Of a DNA stretch of 64,000 nt, positions 32,915 through 41,751 are shown piece by piece. Made by a program: the position numbers and the translations under genes. The stretch is taken from NCBI GenBank assembly GCA_964389305.1, contig CAYMEK010000016.1:1-64000 (forward strand). The letters run 5' to 3'. Origin of the DNA: CAYMEK01 sp964389305. GTDB lineage: Bacteria; Spirochaetota; Spirochaetia; SZUA-6; DRHE01. Every line of letters starts with the position of its first letter. Position 1 is the first letter of the stretch. The notes under the pieces were generated by a model. The model had not been told where the DNA came from and searched no databases. It saw only the letters and a list, made by a program, of their open reading frames with translations.

Positions 32915-34958
32915 GCGGCGCCGTCTTTCCGATCACTTCCCGGATGACCCTGTGTCGTGGATCGATCAGATCTGGATCTGCGTCGAGAAGCTCCTGGGAA
33001 TCCTCCCGCGCCAGAAGGAAAAGCTCCCAGTCCCGCTTGAGGTCTGCCAGGCCTAGGTGCAGGAAACCGGACTGTCTTGAACCCGGCAATTCGCCCGGCC
33101 CTCGTATCTTCAAGTCTTGCTCGGCAATTACGAACCCGTCGTTTGTGTTCATGACCGCCTTCAACCTGCGGATTCCGGTTTCGGTGAGGGACCGGCTATA
33201 AATCAGAAAGGCGTAGGACTGGGCCGGGCCCCGCCCCACTCTGCCTCGGAGCTGGTGCAGTGTGGACAATCCGAAGCGCTCTGCATGCTCGATCACGATG
33301 CAGGTGGCGTTGGGTACATCCACTCCCACTTCCATCACGCTGGTCGCCACCAGGATGTTCACATCTCCTGCGGCGAAGGCCGCCATGATGCGTATCTTCT
33401 CGTCTTCGGGAATCCGGGAGTGAATAAGCTCCAGGCGCGAATCGGGAAACACCTCTGTCTTCAACACGGCGAACATTCGCTCGGCATCTTTCAGATCCAG
33501 TGTGGCCGACTCTTCGATCAGGGGATACACGAAGTAAGCCTGGCCGCCGGCTGCCACCTCCCGGCGTACCCGTTCGTAGACCTTGGACTCGTTTCCCTGG
33601 CGGGCCAGATGCGTTATTACCGGCTTCCTGCCCGGCGGTGCACTACGTATCTCGGAGAGCTCTAACTCTCCGAAGGCGCTAAGCGCCAGAGTGCGGGGGA
33701 TGGGAGTGGCGGTCATCAGCAGCAGGTCCGGGTGTTCCCCTTTGAAGATCAGGGCCTGGCGCTGGCGGACTCCGAAGCGATGCTGCTCGTCCACGATCAC
33801 CAGACCGAGCTTTCGGTACCTCACTTCACCGGAGTACAGGGCGTGGGTGCCCACCAGCAGCTCTATCTCCCCGGCCTGCAGGCTTTCCACCAGCATTTCC
33901 CTGGGTCTGCCCTGCACATTGCCGGACAAAAACGCTACCCTAAGGCCCAGAGGCTCGAGCAGACGGGCCGCGTTGTCGGCGTGCTGCCGGGCCAGCAGCT
34001 CAGTCGGCGCCAGCAGCGCAACCTGCTCCCCGGCCTCGATCACCAGCAGTGCTGCCAGAAGGGCAACCAGGGTCTTGCCGCTGCCGACCTCGCCCTGCAG
34101 CAGTCGGGCGCCGGGATGGGGAGCGAACAGGTCGGTTTCGATCTCCGCCAGCGCCCGGAGTTGGTCGACGGTGAGGGCGAAGGGAAGCCGCGCCATCAGC
34201 GCTTGCTTGAGAGACTGCCCGTGCCGGCTCCGCGTCCGCTGGATCGCACAGCGCTGACGTTTGGCCCTGCCGAGCAGGAGCTGGTAGTAGAACAGCTCCT
34301 CGTAGATCAGGGTTCTCCTGGCTCCTTGGAGCTGCTGTGGGGATGCAGGAAAATGCAACGCCTTCAGGGCCAGGCTTTTGGGCAGTAGGTTCCTGCGTTC
34401 CCGAAAGGCGGAAGGCAGCTCGTCTTCCAGCTCCATGTCCACCCGCTCCAAGGCTTCCCGGACGAGCTGCCGCATCCGCTTCTGGCTCACCCCCTCGGTC
34501 AGAGGATAGACGGGAAGAATTTTCTCGAACTGGGAGCTTTCCCGGCCGGGCAGATAGGCCTCGATCTCGAAGTTGGCGCTCTGGAGCTCTCCGAAGCGGC
34601 GCTGAAATCTCCCCCACACCCAGAAAAGCTTGCCGGGTTGGAGAGGCTTGGCGAGATAGGCGCGCCCGAAGCACAGCAGTGCCGCCCGACCGGATTCGTC
34701 TTCCACAGCCACCTTCAGGAACCTCCCTGGCCCGCTGCCGATCCACAGACGGGAGCGGACCCGAACCAGAGCGTTTATCGTTTCCCCGCCGGCGGCTGCG
34801 GCCAGTGGGTCCCGGCGGCGTCGGTCTTGATAATCCCTGGGATAGTGGGTGAGAAGCTGCGCCAGGTTTCGAATACCGAGGCGTTGCAGGCGGCCGAGGA
34901 GCACGGGGCCGATCCCCCGCAGCTCTTCGATTCCCTGCCGGTATTCCCTCAAATACAT
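32889..34958 (-). CDS. recG: ATP-dependent DNA helicase RecG
   Basis: A 689-residue RecG. N-terminal wedge (OB) domain to about residue 150, then motif I GEVGSGKTLVALLAALL near residue 290, motif II VIVDEQHRFGVRQRQAL (DEQH), motif III TATPIPRTLALSAFG, motif V EVGVDVPNAT and motif VI QLRGRVGRGPAQSY. It remodels stalled replication forks and Holliday junctions. It overlaps rsmD and lies four bases after the YggT-family gene. Confidence 0.97.
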   Translation of the reverse strand: MYLREYRQGIEELRGIGPVLLGRLQRLGIRNLAQLLTHYPRDYQDRRRRDPLAAAAGGETINALVRVRSRLWIGSGPGRFLKVAVEDESGRAALLCFGRAYLAKPLQPGKLFWVWGRFQRRFGELQSANFEIEAYLPGRESSQFEKILPVYPLTEGVSQKRMRQLVREALERVDMELEDELPSAFRERRNLLPKSLALKALHFPASPQQLQGARRTLIYEELFYYQLLLGRAKRQRCAIQRTRSRHGQSLKQALMARLPFALTVDQLRALAEIETDLFAPHPGARLLQGEVGSGKTLVALLAALLVIEAGEQVALLAPTELLARQHADNAARLLEPLGLRVAFLSGNVQGRPREMLVESLQAGEIELLVGTHALYSGEVRYRKLGLVIVDEQHRFGVRQRQALIFKGEHPDLLLMTATPIPRTLALSAFGELELSEIRSAPPGRKPVITHLARQGNESKVYERVRREVAAGGQAYFVYPLIEESATLDLKDAERMFAVLKTEVFPDSRLELIHSRIPEDEKIRIMAAFAAGDVNILVATSVMEVGVDVPNATCIVIEHAERFGLSTLHQLRGRVGRGPAQSYAFLIYSRSLTETGIRRLKAVMNTNDGFVIAEQDLKIRGPGELPGSRQSGFLHLGLADLKRDWELFLLAREDSQELLDADPDLIDPRHRVIREVIGKTAPHENNRRAI

Positions 34959-34962
34959 CGGG

Positions 34963-35547
34963 TTACAGCGGCAGGGCGTAGAAGAAGCGGATCAGAAACC
35001 TGACAGCAAGCCCGCCGAGCAGAAGAACGCCGGCCAGAAAGGCAATGGTCAGCAGCAGGTACTGCTGGTCGCTCAGATGCCTGCGGGCAGACAGCATCCT
35101 GCGCACCACCGAAACCGCCGGCCTCACCATGAGAGCTATGGCGCCAGTGACCGGAGTCTCCTCCCCGCGGCGCACGGCCTGGATCACCGCCCGCACCACC
35201 GCCAGAATCAGGAACAGCCAGAGCAGGAAAGAGATGCCGGACCAGACGGCGCCGGTGAGGGAGCCGAGAAAGATCCCTACGGTAATCCTGCCCAGACGTT
35301 GAACCGTGTTGACCAGATCGAGGAGCACGACGAGAACCAGGATCGCCGCAATGGGGGTGAAATCGAACATACCCCGGCGCAGGAAGCGCAGGCCCGAGAA
35401 CAGGGACAGATAGGGATCGGTAACCTGCCTCAGCAGATTCCAGGGCCTGCCGGATACCGCCTCCCGGAACCAGGACAGGAGTATGCGCAGAGAAAGAAGA
35501 ATGATGTAAATGACCAGTAAAGCGCTCAATAAACGTAAAAATCCCAA
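34963..35547 (-). CDS. YggT-family membrane protein
   Basis: A 194-residue protein with two copies of the YggT unit: a hydrophobic helix, then SWFREAVSGRPWNLLRQVTDPYLSLF-like text (first copy near residue 26) and AIALMVRPAVSVVRRML-type text (second copy). About four membrane helices are present. The start is a TTG at 35547 with AGGAGG six bases upstream; a longer in-frame reading backwards runs antisense-like through hom and has no similarity. YggT proteins are linked to osmotic stress tolerance or cell-envelope/division sites in other bacteria; the exact role is unclear. Confidence 0.8.
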   Translation of the reverse strand: MGFLRLLSALLVIYIILLSLRILLSWFREAVSGRPWNLLRQVTDPYLSLFSGLRFLRRGMFDFTPIAAILVLVVLLDLVNTVQRLGRITVGIFLGSLTGAVWSGISFLLWLFLILAVVRAVIQAVRRGEETPVTGAIALMVRPAVSVVRRMLSARRHLSDQQYLLLTIAFLAGVLLLGGLAVRFLIRFFYALPL

Positions 35548-35606
35548 AGCTGGCCTCCTGTACTCGTTTTTCTGTACGATCGACTCCTTACACTGGAGGT
35601 CGCCGT

Positions 35607-36896
35607 CTACAGCGGCAAAATCCTGTAAAAGCACGAGTTCGGAAAAATGCCCGGGCGGGCGCACACCTCCTGGAGGGCCTTTCTCGCCTGCTTGGCCGGC
35701 GCCTCGTCCACCAGGATATACAGATCTGATGGTTTGCTGCGGTCTTCCCATTTCTGGTGCACCGACTCGATGTTTATCCCGTTTTCCGCCAGGCAGCCGG
35801 TCACCGCGGCCCAGATTCCGGGGCGATTCTCGGTTACAAAATGGAAGAAAAAACGATATTCCATGTCCTGGTCCGGATACAGATCGAGCTGGCGGGTGGG
35901 ATCGAAGGGATAACCCCCGCGCCGGGCCCGCAGCACCAGTCTCTGCACCAGATCCCCCAGATCCGAGGCCACCGAAGATGCGGTGGCCCGGGCTCCCGCT
36001 CCCCTGCCCAGGAAGAGGGCGGGTCCCAAGAAATCGCACTCGAGGAAAACGGCGTTCACCTCGTTGCGTACGGCAGCCAGAGGATGGTCGGCCGGAATCA
36101 GGGCGGGAAAAACGGTGACGGCGGGCAGGCCGTTCACCATCATGGCCGAGGCAATGAGCTTGAAGGTAAAACCCGCCGAGGCGGCGAAGGCTATCTCCCC
36201 GGGGGTGATCCCGGAGATTCCCTCGCAGAGAACCTGCCGGTAGTCCACCCAGCCGCCGAAGGCGAAGCTGGCCAGGAGGCTGATCTTGTGAGCCGCATCT
36301 CCCCCGCCTACATCGAGGGTGGGATCGGCCTCCGCGAACCCGGCGGCTTGGGCTTCCTTCAAAGCCCGCGTAAAATCAAGCTGTTCTTCGCTCATCCGGG
36401 TGAGTATGTAATTCGAGGTGCCGTTGAGGATGCCCATGATCTTGTCGATCCTGTTTCCGACCAGGCTTTCCCGCACCACCTTGATGATCGGAATGCCGCC
36501 GCCCACCGCAGCTTCAAACTTCAGCTCCACCTGCTTCTCTCTGGCGGCCCGGAAAAGGTCGGCCCCCCGCAGGGCCAGCAGAGCCTTGTTCGCGGTCACC
36601 ACATGCTTGCCCCGCTCGATAGCGGACAGGATGATATCGAAGGCCACGGTTGTGCCGCCCACCAGCTCGACGACTATCTGTATCTGCTCATCCTCTATGA
36701 TCCGGCGGTAGTCCTCCACCAACTGCTCTCTCGGCACCGCGTCGCGGGTCCGGGCCGGGTCTATCTCCGCAACCGTGGCGATCTCGACGGTGGTTCCCAT
36801 TTTCGTGGCGAAATGGTCCCCGTTTTCCTTCATTAGAGAATAAAATCCGCTTCCCACGGTTCCGAAACCGACCAGGCCGACCTTTACTCTTTCCAT
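35607..36896 (-). CDS. hom: Homoserine dehydrogenase
   Basis: A 429-residue enzyme of the aspartate pathway (L-aspartate semialdehyde to homoserine). The ATG at 36896 overlaps the dnaE stop region by 13 bases. NAD(P)-binding VGLVGFGTVGSG is at residues 5-16, then HVVTANKALLA and the catalytic-domain block EADPTLDVGGGDAAHKISLLASFAFGG (shortened here), ending in an ACT domain from about residue 345 (VTENRPGIWAAVTGCLAENGI). The ACT domain implies feedback control by an amino acid such as threonine. Confidence 0.95.
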   Translation of the reverse strand: MERVKVGLVGFGTVGSGFYSLMKENGDHFATKMGTTVEIATVAEIDPARTRDAVPREQLVEDYRRIIEDEQIQIVVELVGGTTVAFDIILSAIERGKHVVTANKALLALRGADLFRAAREKQVELKFEAAVGGGIPIIKVVRESLVGNRIDKIMGILNGTSNYILTRMSEEQLDFTRALKEAQAAGFAEADPTLDVGGGDAAHKISLLASFAFGGWVDYRQVLCEGISGITPGEIAFAASAGFTFKLIASAMMVNGLPAVTVFPALIPADHPLAAVRNEVNAVFLECDFLGPALFLGRGAGARATASSVASDLGDLVQRLVLRARRGGYPFDPTRQLDLYPDQDMEYRFFFHFVTENRPGIWAAVTGCLAENGINIESVHQKWEDRSKPSDLYILVDEAPAKQARKALQEVCARPGIFPNSCFYRILPL

Positions 36897-39800
36897 ACGT
36901 CCTCCACCAGCGGGTATTCCCGAACTTCCGAGATCACCGTGTCGCTCGCCGACAGGGAGATATGCGGCGAAGCCTTGATCACGACCTCTCCCGAAGCCCC
37001 GTTTCTCTTCACGTGAAAACAAACACTGCAATCTCCCGGTCTGCCCACGATGAAATCCCGCAGCCTCAAGAACTCCTCTTCGCTGGCGCCGTCGGAGGCA
37101 AATCGTACGTGAATCGTGCGCGCCGTCCTCGCCTCCAACAGCTCCGGCTCGATCAGCCTCTCCACCTTCAGCTTGGCTTCCCCACGGCTTCTGTCGATCC
37201 GGCCGCATACGGCGACGACTCGATCTTCCACCAGCAGCTCCCTGCTCTTTTCGAACAGATCAGAGAAGATGACCAGCTCGATCACTCCCGACAGATCCTC
37301 AAGCTGGGCGAAAGCCATCCTCCGGCCGGTTCTGGTGGTTATCTCCCGCAGCTCTTTGAGGATGCCTATCAGCGTGTACGGCCGCTCCCCTGAGGCCTGT
37401 TCCAGCCGGGAGAGATCCAGATCGACATGCCCGGCGATGCGGTCCCGGAACTTGTCCAGGGGATGGCCGGAGAAATAAAAGCCCAGGTTCTGCTTTTCGT
37501 TGGTCAAAAGCTCCAATGCCGGCCACTCTTCACAGGGCTCCAGGGCGAGCGGAGCGGCTTCCGTTTCCAGGGTATCGAACAGCGTGGCCTGCCCGTACTT
37601 CTGGATCTCCTTGTAACGGGCTACCGCCTCCAGAATCCGGTCCAGATTCCTGAACAGGGTGGCTCGGTTTGCGCCCAGCCGGTCGAAGACCCCGCAAAGG
37701 ATCAAGGTTTCCACGACTTTGCGATTCACGGTCTTGAGATCCTGCCGCTTCAGGAAATCCACCAGGTCGCGGTAGTTGCCGCCGCTGCGCCGTTGCTCAA
37801 TGATGTGATCGACCGCGGTGCTGCCCACATTTTTGATACCCCGCAGTCCGTAGATGATCTTTCCGTCTCGAACCGTGAAATCCTGTTCGGATAGGTTGAT
37901 ATCGGGAGGCAGCACCTCCAGGCCCATGGTCCTGGCCTCCGAGATGTATTCGGACAGCTTATCCGTCGAATTAATCTCGCCGGTCAGGTTGGCGGCCATG
38001 AACTCGGCCGGATAGTTGGCTTTGAGGTAGGCGGTCTGGTAAGCCAGCAGGGAGTAGGCGGCCGCGTGAGACTTGTTGAATCCGTAGCCGGCGAAAGGCA
38101 CCAGCAGCTCGAAGATCTTCTCGGCCTGGGCGCCAGGGTATCCATTGGCTGCGGCTCCTCTGATGAACTTGACCTTCTGGCGGGCCATCACATCGGCCTT
38201 CTTTTTTCCCATGGCGCGCCGCAGAATATCCGCCTCGCCTAGCGAGAAGCCGGCGACCTGACGGGCGATTTCCATGACCTGCTCCTGGTACACGATCACC
38301 CCGTAGGTTTCCTTGAGGATCGATTCCAACTCGGGCAGCGGATACTGGATATCCTTCCTGCCGGTCTTGGCGGCAATGAACTGGTCGATGAACTCCATTG
38401 GTCCGGGACGGTACAAGGCATTTAGAGCGATCAGATCCGGGATCGACTCCGGCCGGGCCCTCTTCAGGATCTCCTGCATCCCCTGGCTTTCAAACTGGAA
38501 AATGCAGGTGCTCTTGCCCTGGCCCAGCAGCTCGAAGGTGGCAGGGTCGTCTTCGGGAATCCCGTTGATATCCAGCTCTACTCTCCGGTCGGCGAGCAGC
38601 CTCAGCGTGTTTTTGATGATGGTCAGGGTTTTCAAGCCGAGAAAATCCATTTTTACCAGACCGCAGTCCTCTAGGTAATCCATGGAGTACTGGGTGCAGA
38701 TTGTTCCGGTCTTAGGGTCCCGGTACAGGGGAACGTAACGGGTCAACTCGTCCTGGCTGATGACAATACCGGCCGCGTGGGTTGAAGCGTGGCGGTGCAG
38801 CCCTTCGAGCTTGAGACTGGCTTCAAGCAGGTTCTTATAGTTCTCGCCCCGCGAAGCTATTCCTGCCAGATCGGAATCCAGCTTGAGCGCCGTTTCAAGA
38901 TTCACCTTCGGACCCATGGGAACCCGTTTGGCCAGGACATCGGCCTCCGCATAGGAGAAATCCAGGACCCGGGCCACATCGCGGATCACTGCCCGGGCTT
39001 TCAGTGTTCCAAAGGTGATGATCTGTCCGACCCGGTCGGCGCCGTACTTGCGGATCACAAAGTCGATAACCGAGGATCTACCCTCATAGCAGAAGTCGAT
39101 GTCGAAATCGGGCATGGAAACACGTTCGGGATTGAGAAAGCGCTCGAACAGCAAGCCATACTTGAGGGGATCAATGTCGGTAATCTTCAAAGCATAGGCC
39201 ACCAGAGATCCGGCTCCGGAGCCCCGGCCCGGACCGACCGGTATGCCGTTCTGCCGGGCGAAGTGAATAAAATCCCAGACGATCAGGAAGTACCCGGTAT
39301 AGCCCATTGAGTTGATTACCGAAAGCTCGTATTCCAGCCGCTCCCGGACCTCCTGACCGGGTTGCGAATAGCGTTCCTTAAGACCGCTGTGTGCCAGGTC
39401 GGACAGATAGCTTTCCAGCGTGTGTCCGGCCGGGACTTCGTAGTGGGGCAGCAGCGGCCCTGGCAGTGGAATGGTCAAGTCGCACATTTCGGCGATGACT
39501 GCGGTGCTTCGCAAAGCTTCTGGCAGCTCGGGAAAAACCCGGCCCATCTCCTCCTGGCTCTTGAAGTAAAACTCAGGGAAAGCGAACTTCAGGCGTTTGC
39601 CTTCCGTGACCTTCTTGCCGGTGCCGATACAGATCAGGATGTCCTGGGCGTAGGCGTCCTCTTTATACGTGTAGTGGACATCGTTGCTGGCGACCAGGGG
39701 GGTCCCGGTCTGCTTGGACAGCTCGAGCAGGCCGGCATTGATGGATCTTTGCTCTGGTATCCCCTGATCCTGCACCTCGAGATAAAAGTTCTCCGGACCG

Positions 39801-40300
39801 AAAAGATCTCGGTAGTAAAGGGCTCTCTGCCTGGCCGCCTCGTCCTGTCCGGCCAGAATCAACCGGGGGATCTCGCCACTCATGCATCCGGACAGGGCAA
39901 TCAAGCCCCGGCTGTATCTCTGAAGCAGCTCGTCGTCGATTCGAGGCCTGTAGTAGAATCCTTCGAGATACGAAAGGGTGGAAAGCTTGAGCAGGTTCCT
40001 GTAGCCCTCTACGTCCCTGGCCAACAGCACCAGATGGTGGAAGCCGCCGCCTCGCTCCCATCCAGTCTTGCCGAACCTGGAATCGGGCGCCACGTAGAAC
40101 TCGCAGCCGATAATCGGCTTGACATTCTGCTTGCGGCACTCCAGGTAGAACTTCAGGGCCCCGAACATGTTTCCGTGATCGGTGAGCGCCAGGGAGCTCA
40201 TGTGCAACTCCCTGGCTCTGGTTACCAGGCTCTCGATCGTAGCGGCTCCGTCCAGCAGTGAAAAATCCGAATGGGTGTGAAGATGTACGAACTCGGGCAT
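36884..40300 (-). CDS. dnaE: DNA polymerase III alpha subunit
   Basis: A 1138-residue DnaE1-type replicative polymerase. The N-terminal PHP domain starts FVHLHTHSDFSLLDGA. The palm has GPGRGSGAGSLVAYAL and the catalytic PDFDIDFCYEGR with two Asp, plus a third Asp in the following palm region. Later come the tau/beta-binding region and an OB fold with RMAFAQLEDLSGVIELVIF near residue 1005. It lies downstream of the xdh-like genes with a 91-base gap holding a small CTCGC/GCGAG hairpin. Confidence 0.98.
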   Translation of the reverse strand: MPEFVHLHTHSDFSLLDGAATIESLVTRARELHMSSLALTDHGNMFGALKFYLECRKQNVKPIIGCEFYVAPDSRFGKTGWERGGGFHHLVLLARDVEGYRNLLKLSTLSYLEGFYYRPRIDDELLQRYSRGLIALSGCMSGEIPRLILAGQDEAARQRALYYRDLFGPENFYLEVQDQGIPEQRSINAGLLELSKQTGTPLVASNDVHYTYKEDAYAQDILICIGTGKKVTEGKRLKFAFPEFYFKSQEEMGRVFPELPEALRSTAVIAEMCDLTIPLPGPLLPHYEVPAGHTLESYLSDLAHSGLKERYSQPGQEVRERLEYELSVINSMGYTGYFLIVWDFIHFARQNGIPVGPGRGSGAGSLVAYALKITDIDPLKYGLLFERFLNPERVSMPDFDIDFCYEGRSSVIDFVIRKYGADRVGQIITFGTLKARAVIRDVARVLDFSYAEADVLAKRVPMGPKVNLETALKLDSDLAGIASRGENYKNLLEASLKLEGLHRHASTHAAGIVISQDELTRYVPLYRDPKTGTICTQYSMDYLEDCGLVKMDFLGLKTLTIIKNTLRLLADRRVELDINGIPEDDPATFELLGQGKSTCIFQFESQGMQEILKRARPESIPDLIALNALYRPGPMEFIDQFIAAKTGRKDIQYPLPELESILKETYGVIVYQEQVMEIARQVAGFSLGEADILRRAMGKKKADVMARQKVKFIRGAAANGYPGAQAEKIFELLVPFAGYGFNKSHAAAYSLLAYQTAYLKANYPAEFMAANLTGEINSTDKLSEYISEARTMGLEVLPPDINLSEQDFTVRDGKIIYGLRGIKNVGSTAVDHIIEQRRSGGNYRDLVDFLKRQDLKTVNRKVVETLILCGVFDRLGANRATLFRNLDRILEAVARYKEIQKYGQATLFDTLETEAAPLALEPCEEWPALELLTNEKQNLGFYFSGHPLDKFRDRIAGHVDLDLSRLEQASGERPYTLIGILKELREITTRTGRRMAFAQLEDLSGVIELVIFSDLFEKSRELLVEDRVVAVCGRIDRSRGEAKLKVERLIEPELLEARTARTIHVRFASDGASEEEFLRLRDFIVGRPGDCSVCFHVKRNGASGEVVIKASPHISLSASDTVISEVREYPLVEDVWKE

Positions 40301-40391
40301 TGTAGTGTTGTTTTACCTCGCTAGGCGAGCTTTGTGTATGTTAGCACGATCAGCACAGAAAGAGAAGACTTCCCTCGGTTCTCCGGAAGCT

Positions 40392-41276
40392 TCAGATAAA
40401 TCCCAGGCTGCGGGAGTTCAAGCTTTCGATAAACCAGTGAAACAAACGCAGCGCGGTGGCTTTGCGGTACGATCCTTCTCCCCCCTCCTCCACCTGCCCG
40501 GCCAGGATGGCGTCCAGCTCCCCGGCCAGGGACTCGGTCAGCTTGGCGGCGACAGGCAAGGAGATATTCTTTAAACGCGTTTCCAGGGCCGGAGCCCGTA
40601 GAATCGGCGTTTTCAGACCGCCGAAACAGAATTGAAGAGCCTCGATGCTGCCTTTAGGGAAGCGGGCTACCCCGGCGAAGCTCAGGCAGCTACGGCCTAG
40701 ATACTGCCGGTCGCCAATTTTCCGAAATACCTGGAACTCCCATTCTTCGAGGGGAGCCCGGATCCTGGTGAGTACTTCCCCGGTCCGTAACCCCGGATAT
40801 CCACTATCCGCGAAGAAGCGGCTAACCGGCGTCCAACGGCTCGAACCGGCGCTGCGCAGCTCAAGCTGCGCATCGATGACGCTGAGGGCCGGCAGGCAAT
40901 CGCCGTGGCCGGTGCGAACACATACGTTGCCGCCGAGAGTCGCCAGATTGCGCACGGCCGGAGTGCCGATTCCTGAAATCGCCTCGAACAGCACCGGTGG
41001 CAGCACATTGCGGCCCAGCTTCAGGATCCTGGACAGATCCAGAACCGCACCTATGTCCAGATAACGCTGGCTGCGGGATATGCGGTTTAGCTCCTGAACA
41101 TTGCCCAGGTAGATCACCTTCGGCGGCAATCTCAACAGCCTGCCCGATCCTTGCTGAAGCCGGGGAACAATCTCCGTACCGCCGGCGTAGAGGAGCGAAT
41201 CCGGATTGCGGGCGTACAGACGCAGCGTTCCACCCAGGCTCTTGGGCCGGAATACCCTAACCTCTCCGTCTGCCAT
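40392..41276 (-). CDS. FAD-binding subunit of a xanthine-dehydrogenase-family enzyme
   Basis: A 294-residue member of the CO-dehydrogenase medium-subunit/XdhB-type FAD family. FAD contacts are AGGTEIVPRLQQ near residue 32 and GTPAVRNLATLGGNVCV near residue 107 (both typical). The C-terminal CODH_FAD domain is at about residues 180-285. It overlaps the [2Fe-2S] subunit gene by 20 bases, so the pair is translationally coupled. It would pass electrons from the iron-sulphur subunit to NAD or another acceptor. Confidence 0.88.
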   Translation of the reverse strand: MADGEVRVFRPKSLGGTLRLYARNPDSLLYAGGTEIVPRLQQGSGRLLRLPPKVIYLGNVQELNRISRSQRYLDIGAVLDLSRILKLGRNVLPPVLFEAISGIGTPAVRNLATLGGNVCVRTGHGDCLPALSVIDAQLELRSAGSSRWTPVSRFFADSGYPGLRTGEVLTRIRAPLEEWEFQVFRKIGDRQYLGRSCLSFAGVARFPKGSIEALQFCFGGLKTPILRAPALETRLKNISLPVAAKLTESLAGELDAILAGQVEEGGEGSYRKATALRLFHWFIESLNSRSLGFI

Positions 41277-41751
41277 GTCTCCTCTTCCTACCGGTTATCT
41301 GGACGGCCGCTTCCACGATGCCGGAGTAGCTGCCGCAGGAGCACAGGTTGCCCGCCAGGGCCTGCCTGATTTCCGTCTCGCCCGCCTGCGGATTGCTCAG
41401 CCAGAGAGCGGCCAGGGCGACCGTCATTCCCGAGGCACAGAAACCGCAGCGAAAAACCTGTCCGGGGAGAACCCTGCGCACCTCGGCAAAGCTCTTGAGC
41501 TGCTGAATCCCTTCAATGGTGACGATCTCGGCGTCCGCCAGCATGAAGGCGGGCACCAGGCAGGAGTTTACAGCCTGGCCGTTCATGAGAACCAGGCAGG
41601 CACCGCACTCTCCGTGGCCGCAACCTTCACGCGTACCCTTCAAGTTGAAATCGTTGCGCAGGATATCCAGCAGACGGGTTGCCGGGCGACACTCCACAAC
41701 CGCCGGCTGCTCGTTCAGGACAAAGCGCAGCTTGATCAGGTTTGCAGGCAC
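41257..41751 (-). CDS. [2Fe-2S] subunit of a xanthine-dehydrogenase-family enzyme
   Basis: A 164-residue protein. A GTG at 41751, placed inside the last codons of the large-subunit gene and preceded by AGAGGTGA, is the best start; an ATG further upstream would lie within the preceding gene. The plant-type ferredoxin cluster motif is CGHGECGAC with a further Cys at NSC; the second cluster uses CGFCASGM and CSCGSYSGI. All eight Cys are present, so both clusters should form, unlike the molybdenum subunit whose motifs are degraded. Confidence 0.9.
   Translation of the reverse strand: MPANLIKLRFVLNEQPAVVECRPATRLLDILRNDFNLKGTREGCGHGECGACLVLMNGQAVNSCLVPAFMLADAEIVTIEGIQQLKSFAEVRRVLPGQVFRCGFCASGMTVALAALWLSNPQAGETEIRQALAGNLCSCGSYSGIVEAAVQITGRKRRHGRRRG

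Noticed and set aside
35548..36039. Upstream extension of the YggT-family frame back to 36039
   Set aside because: The extension overlaps hom in another frame, is Gly/Pro/Arg-rich without family resemblance, and a TTG with AGGAGG upstream at 35547 explains the start.
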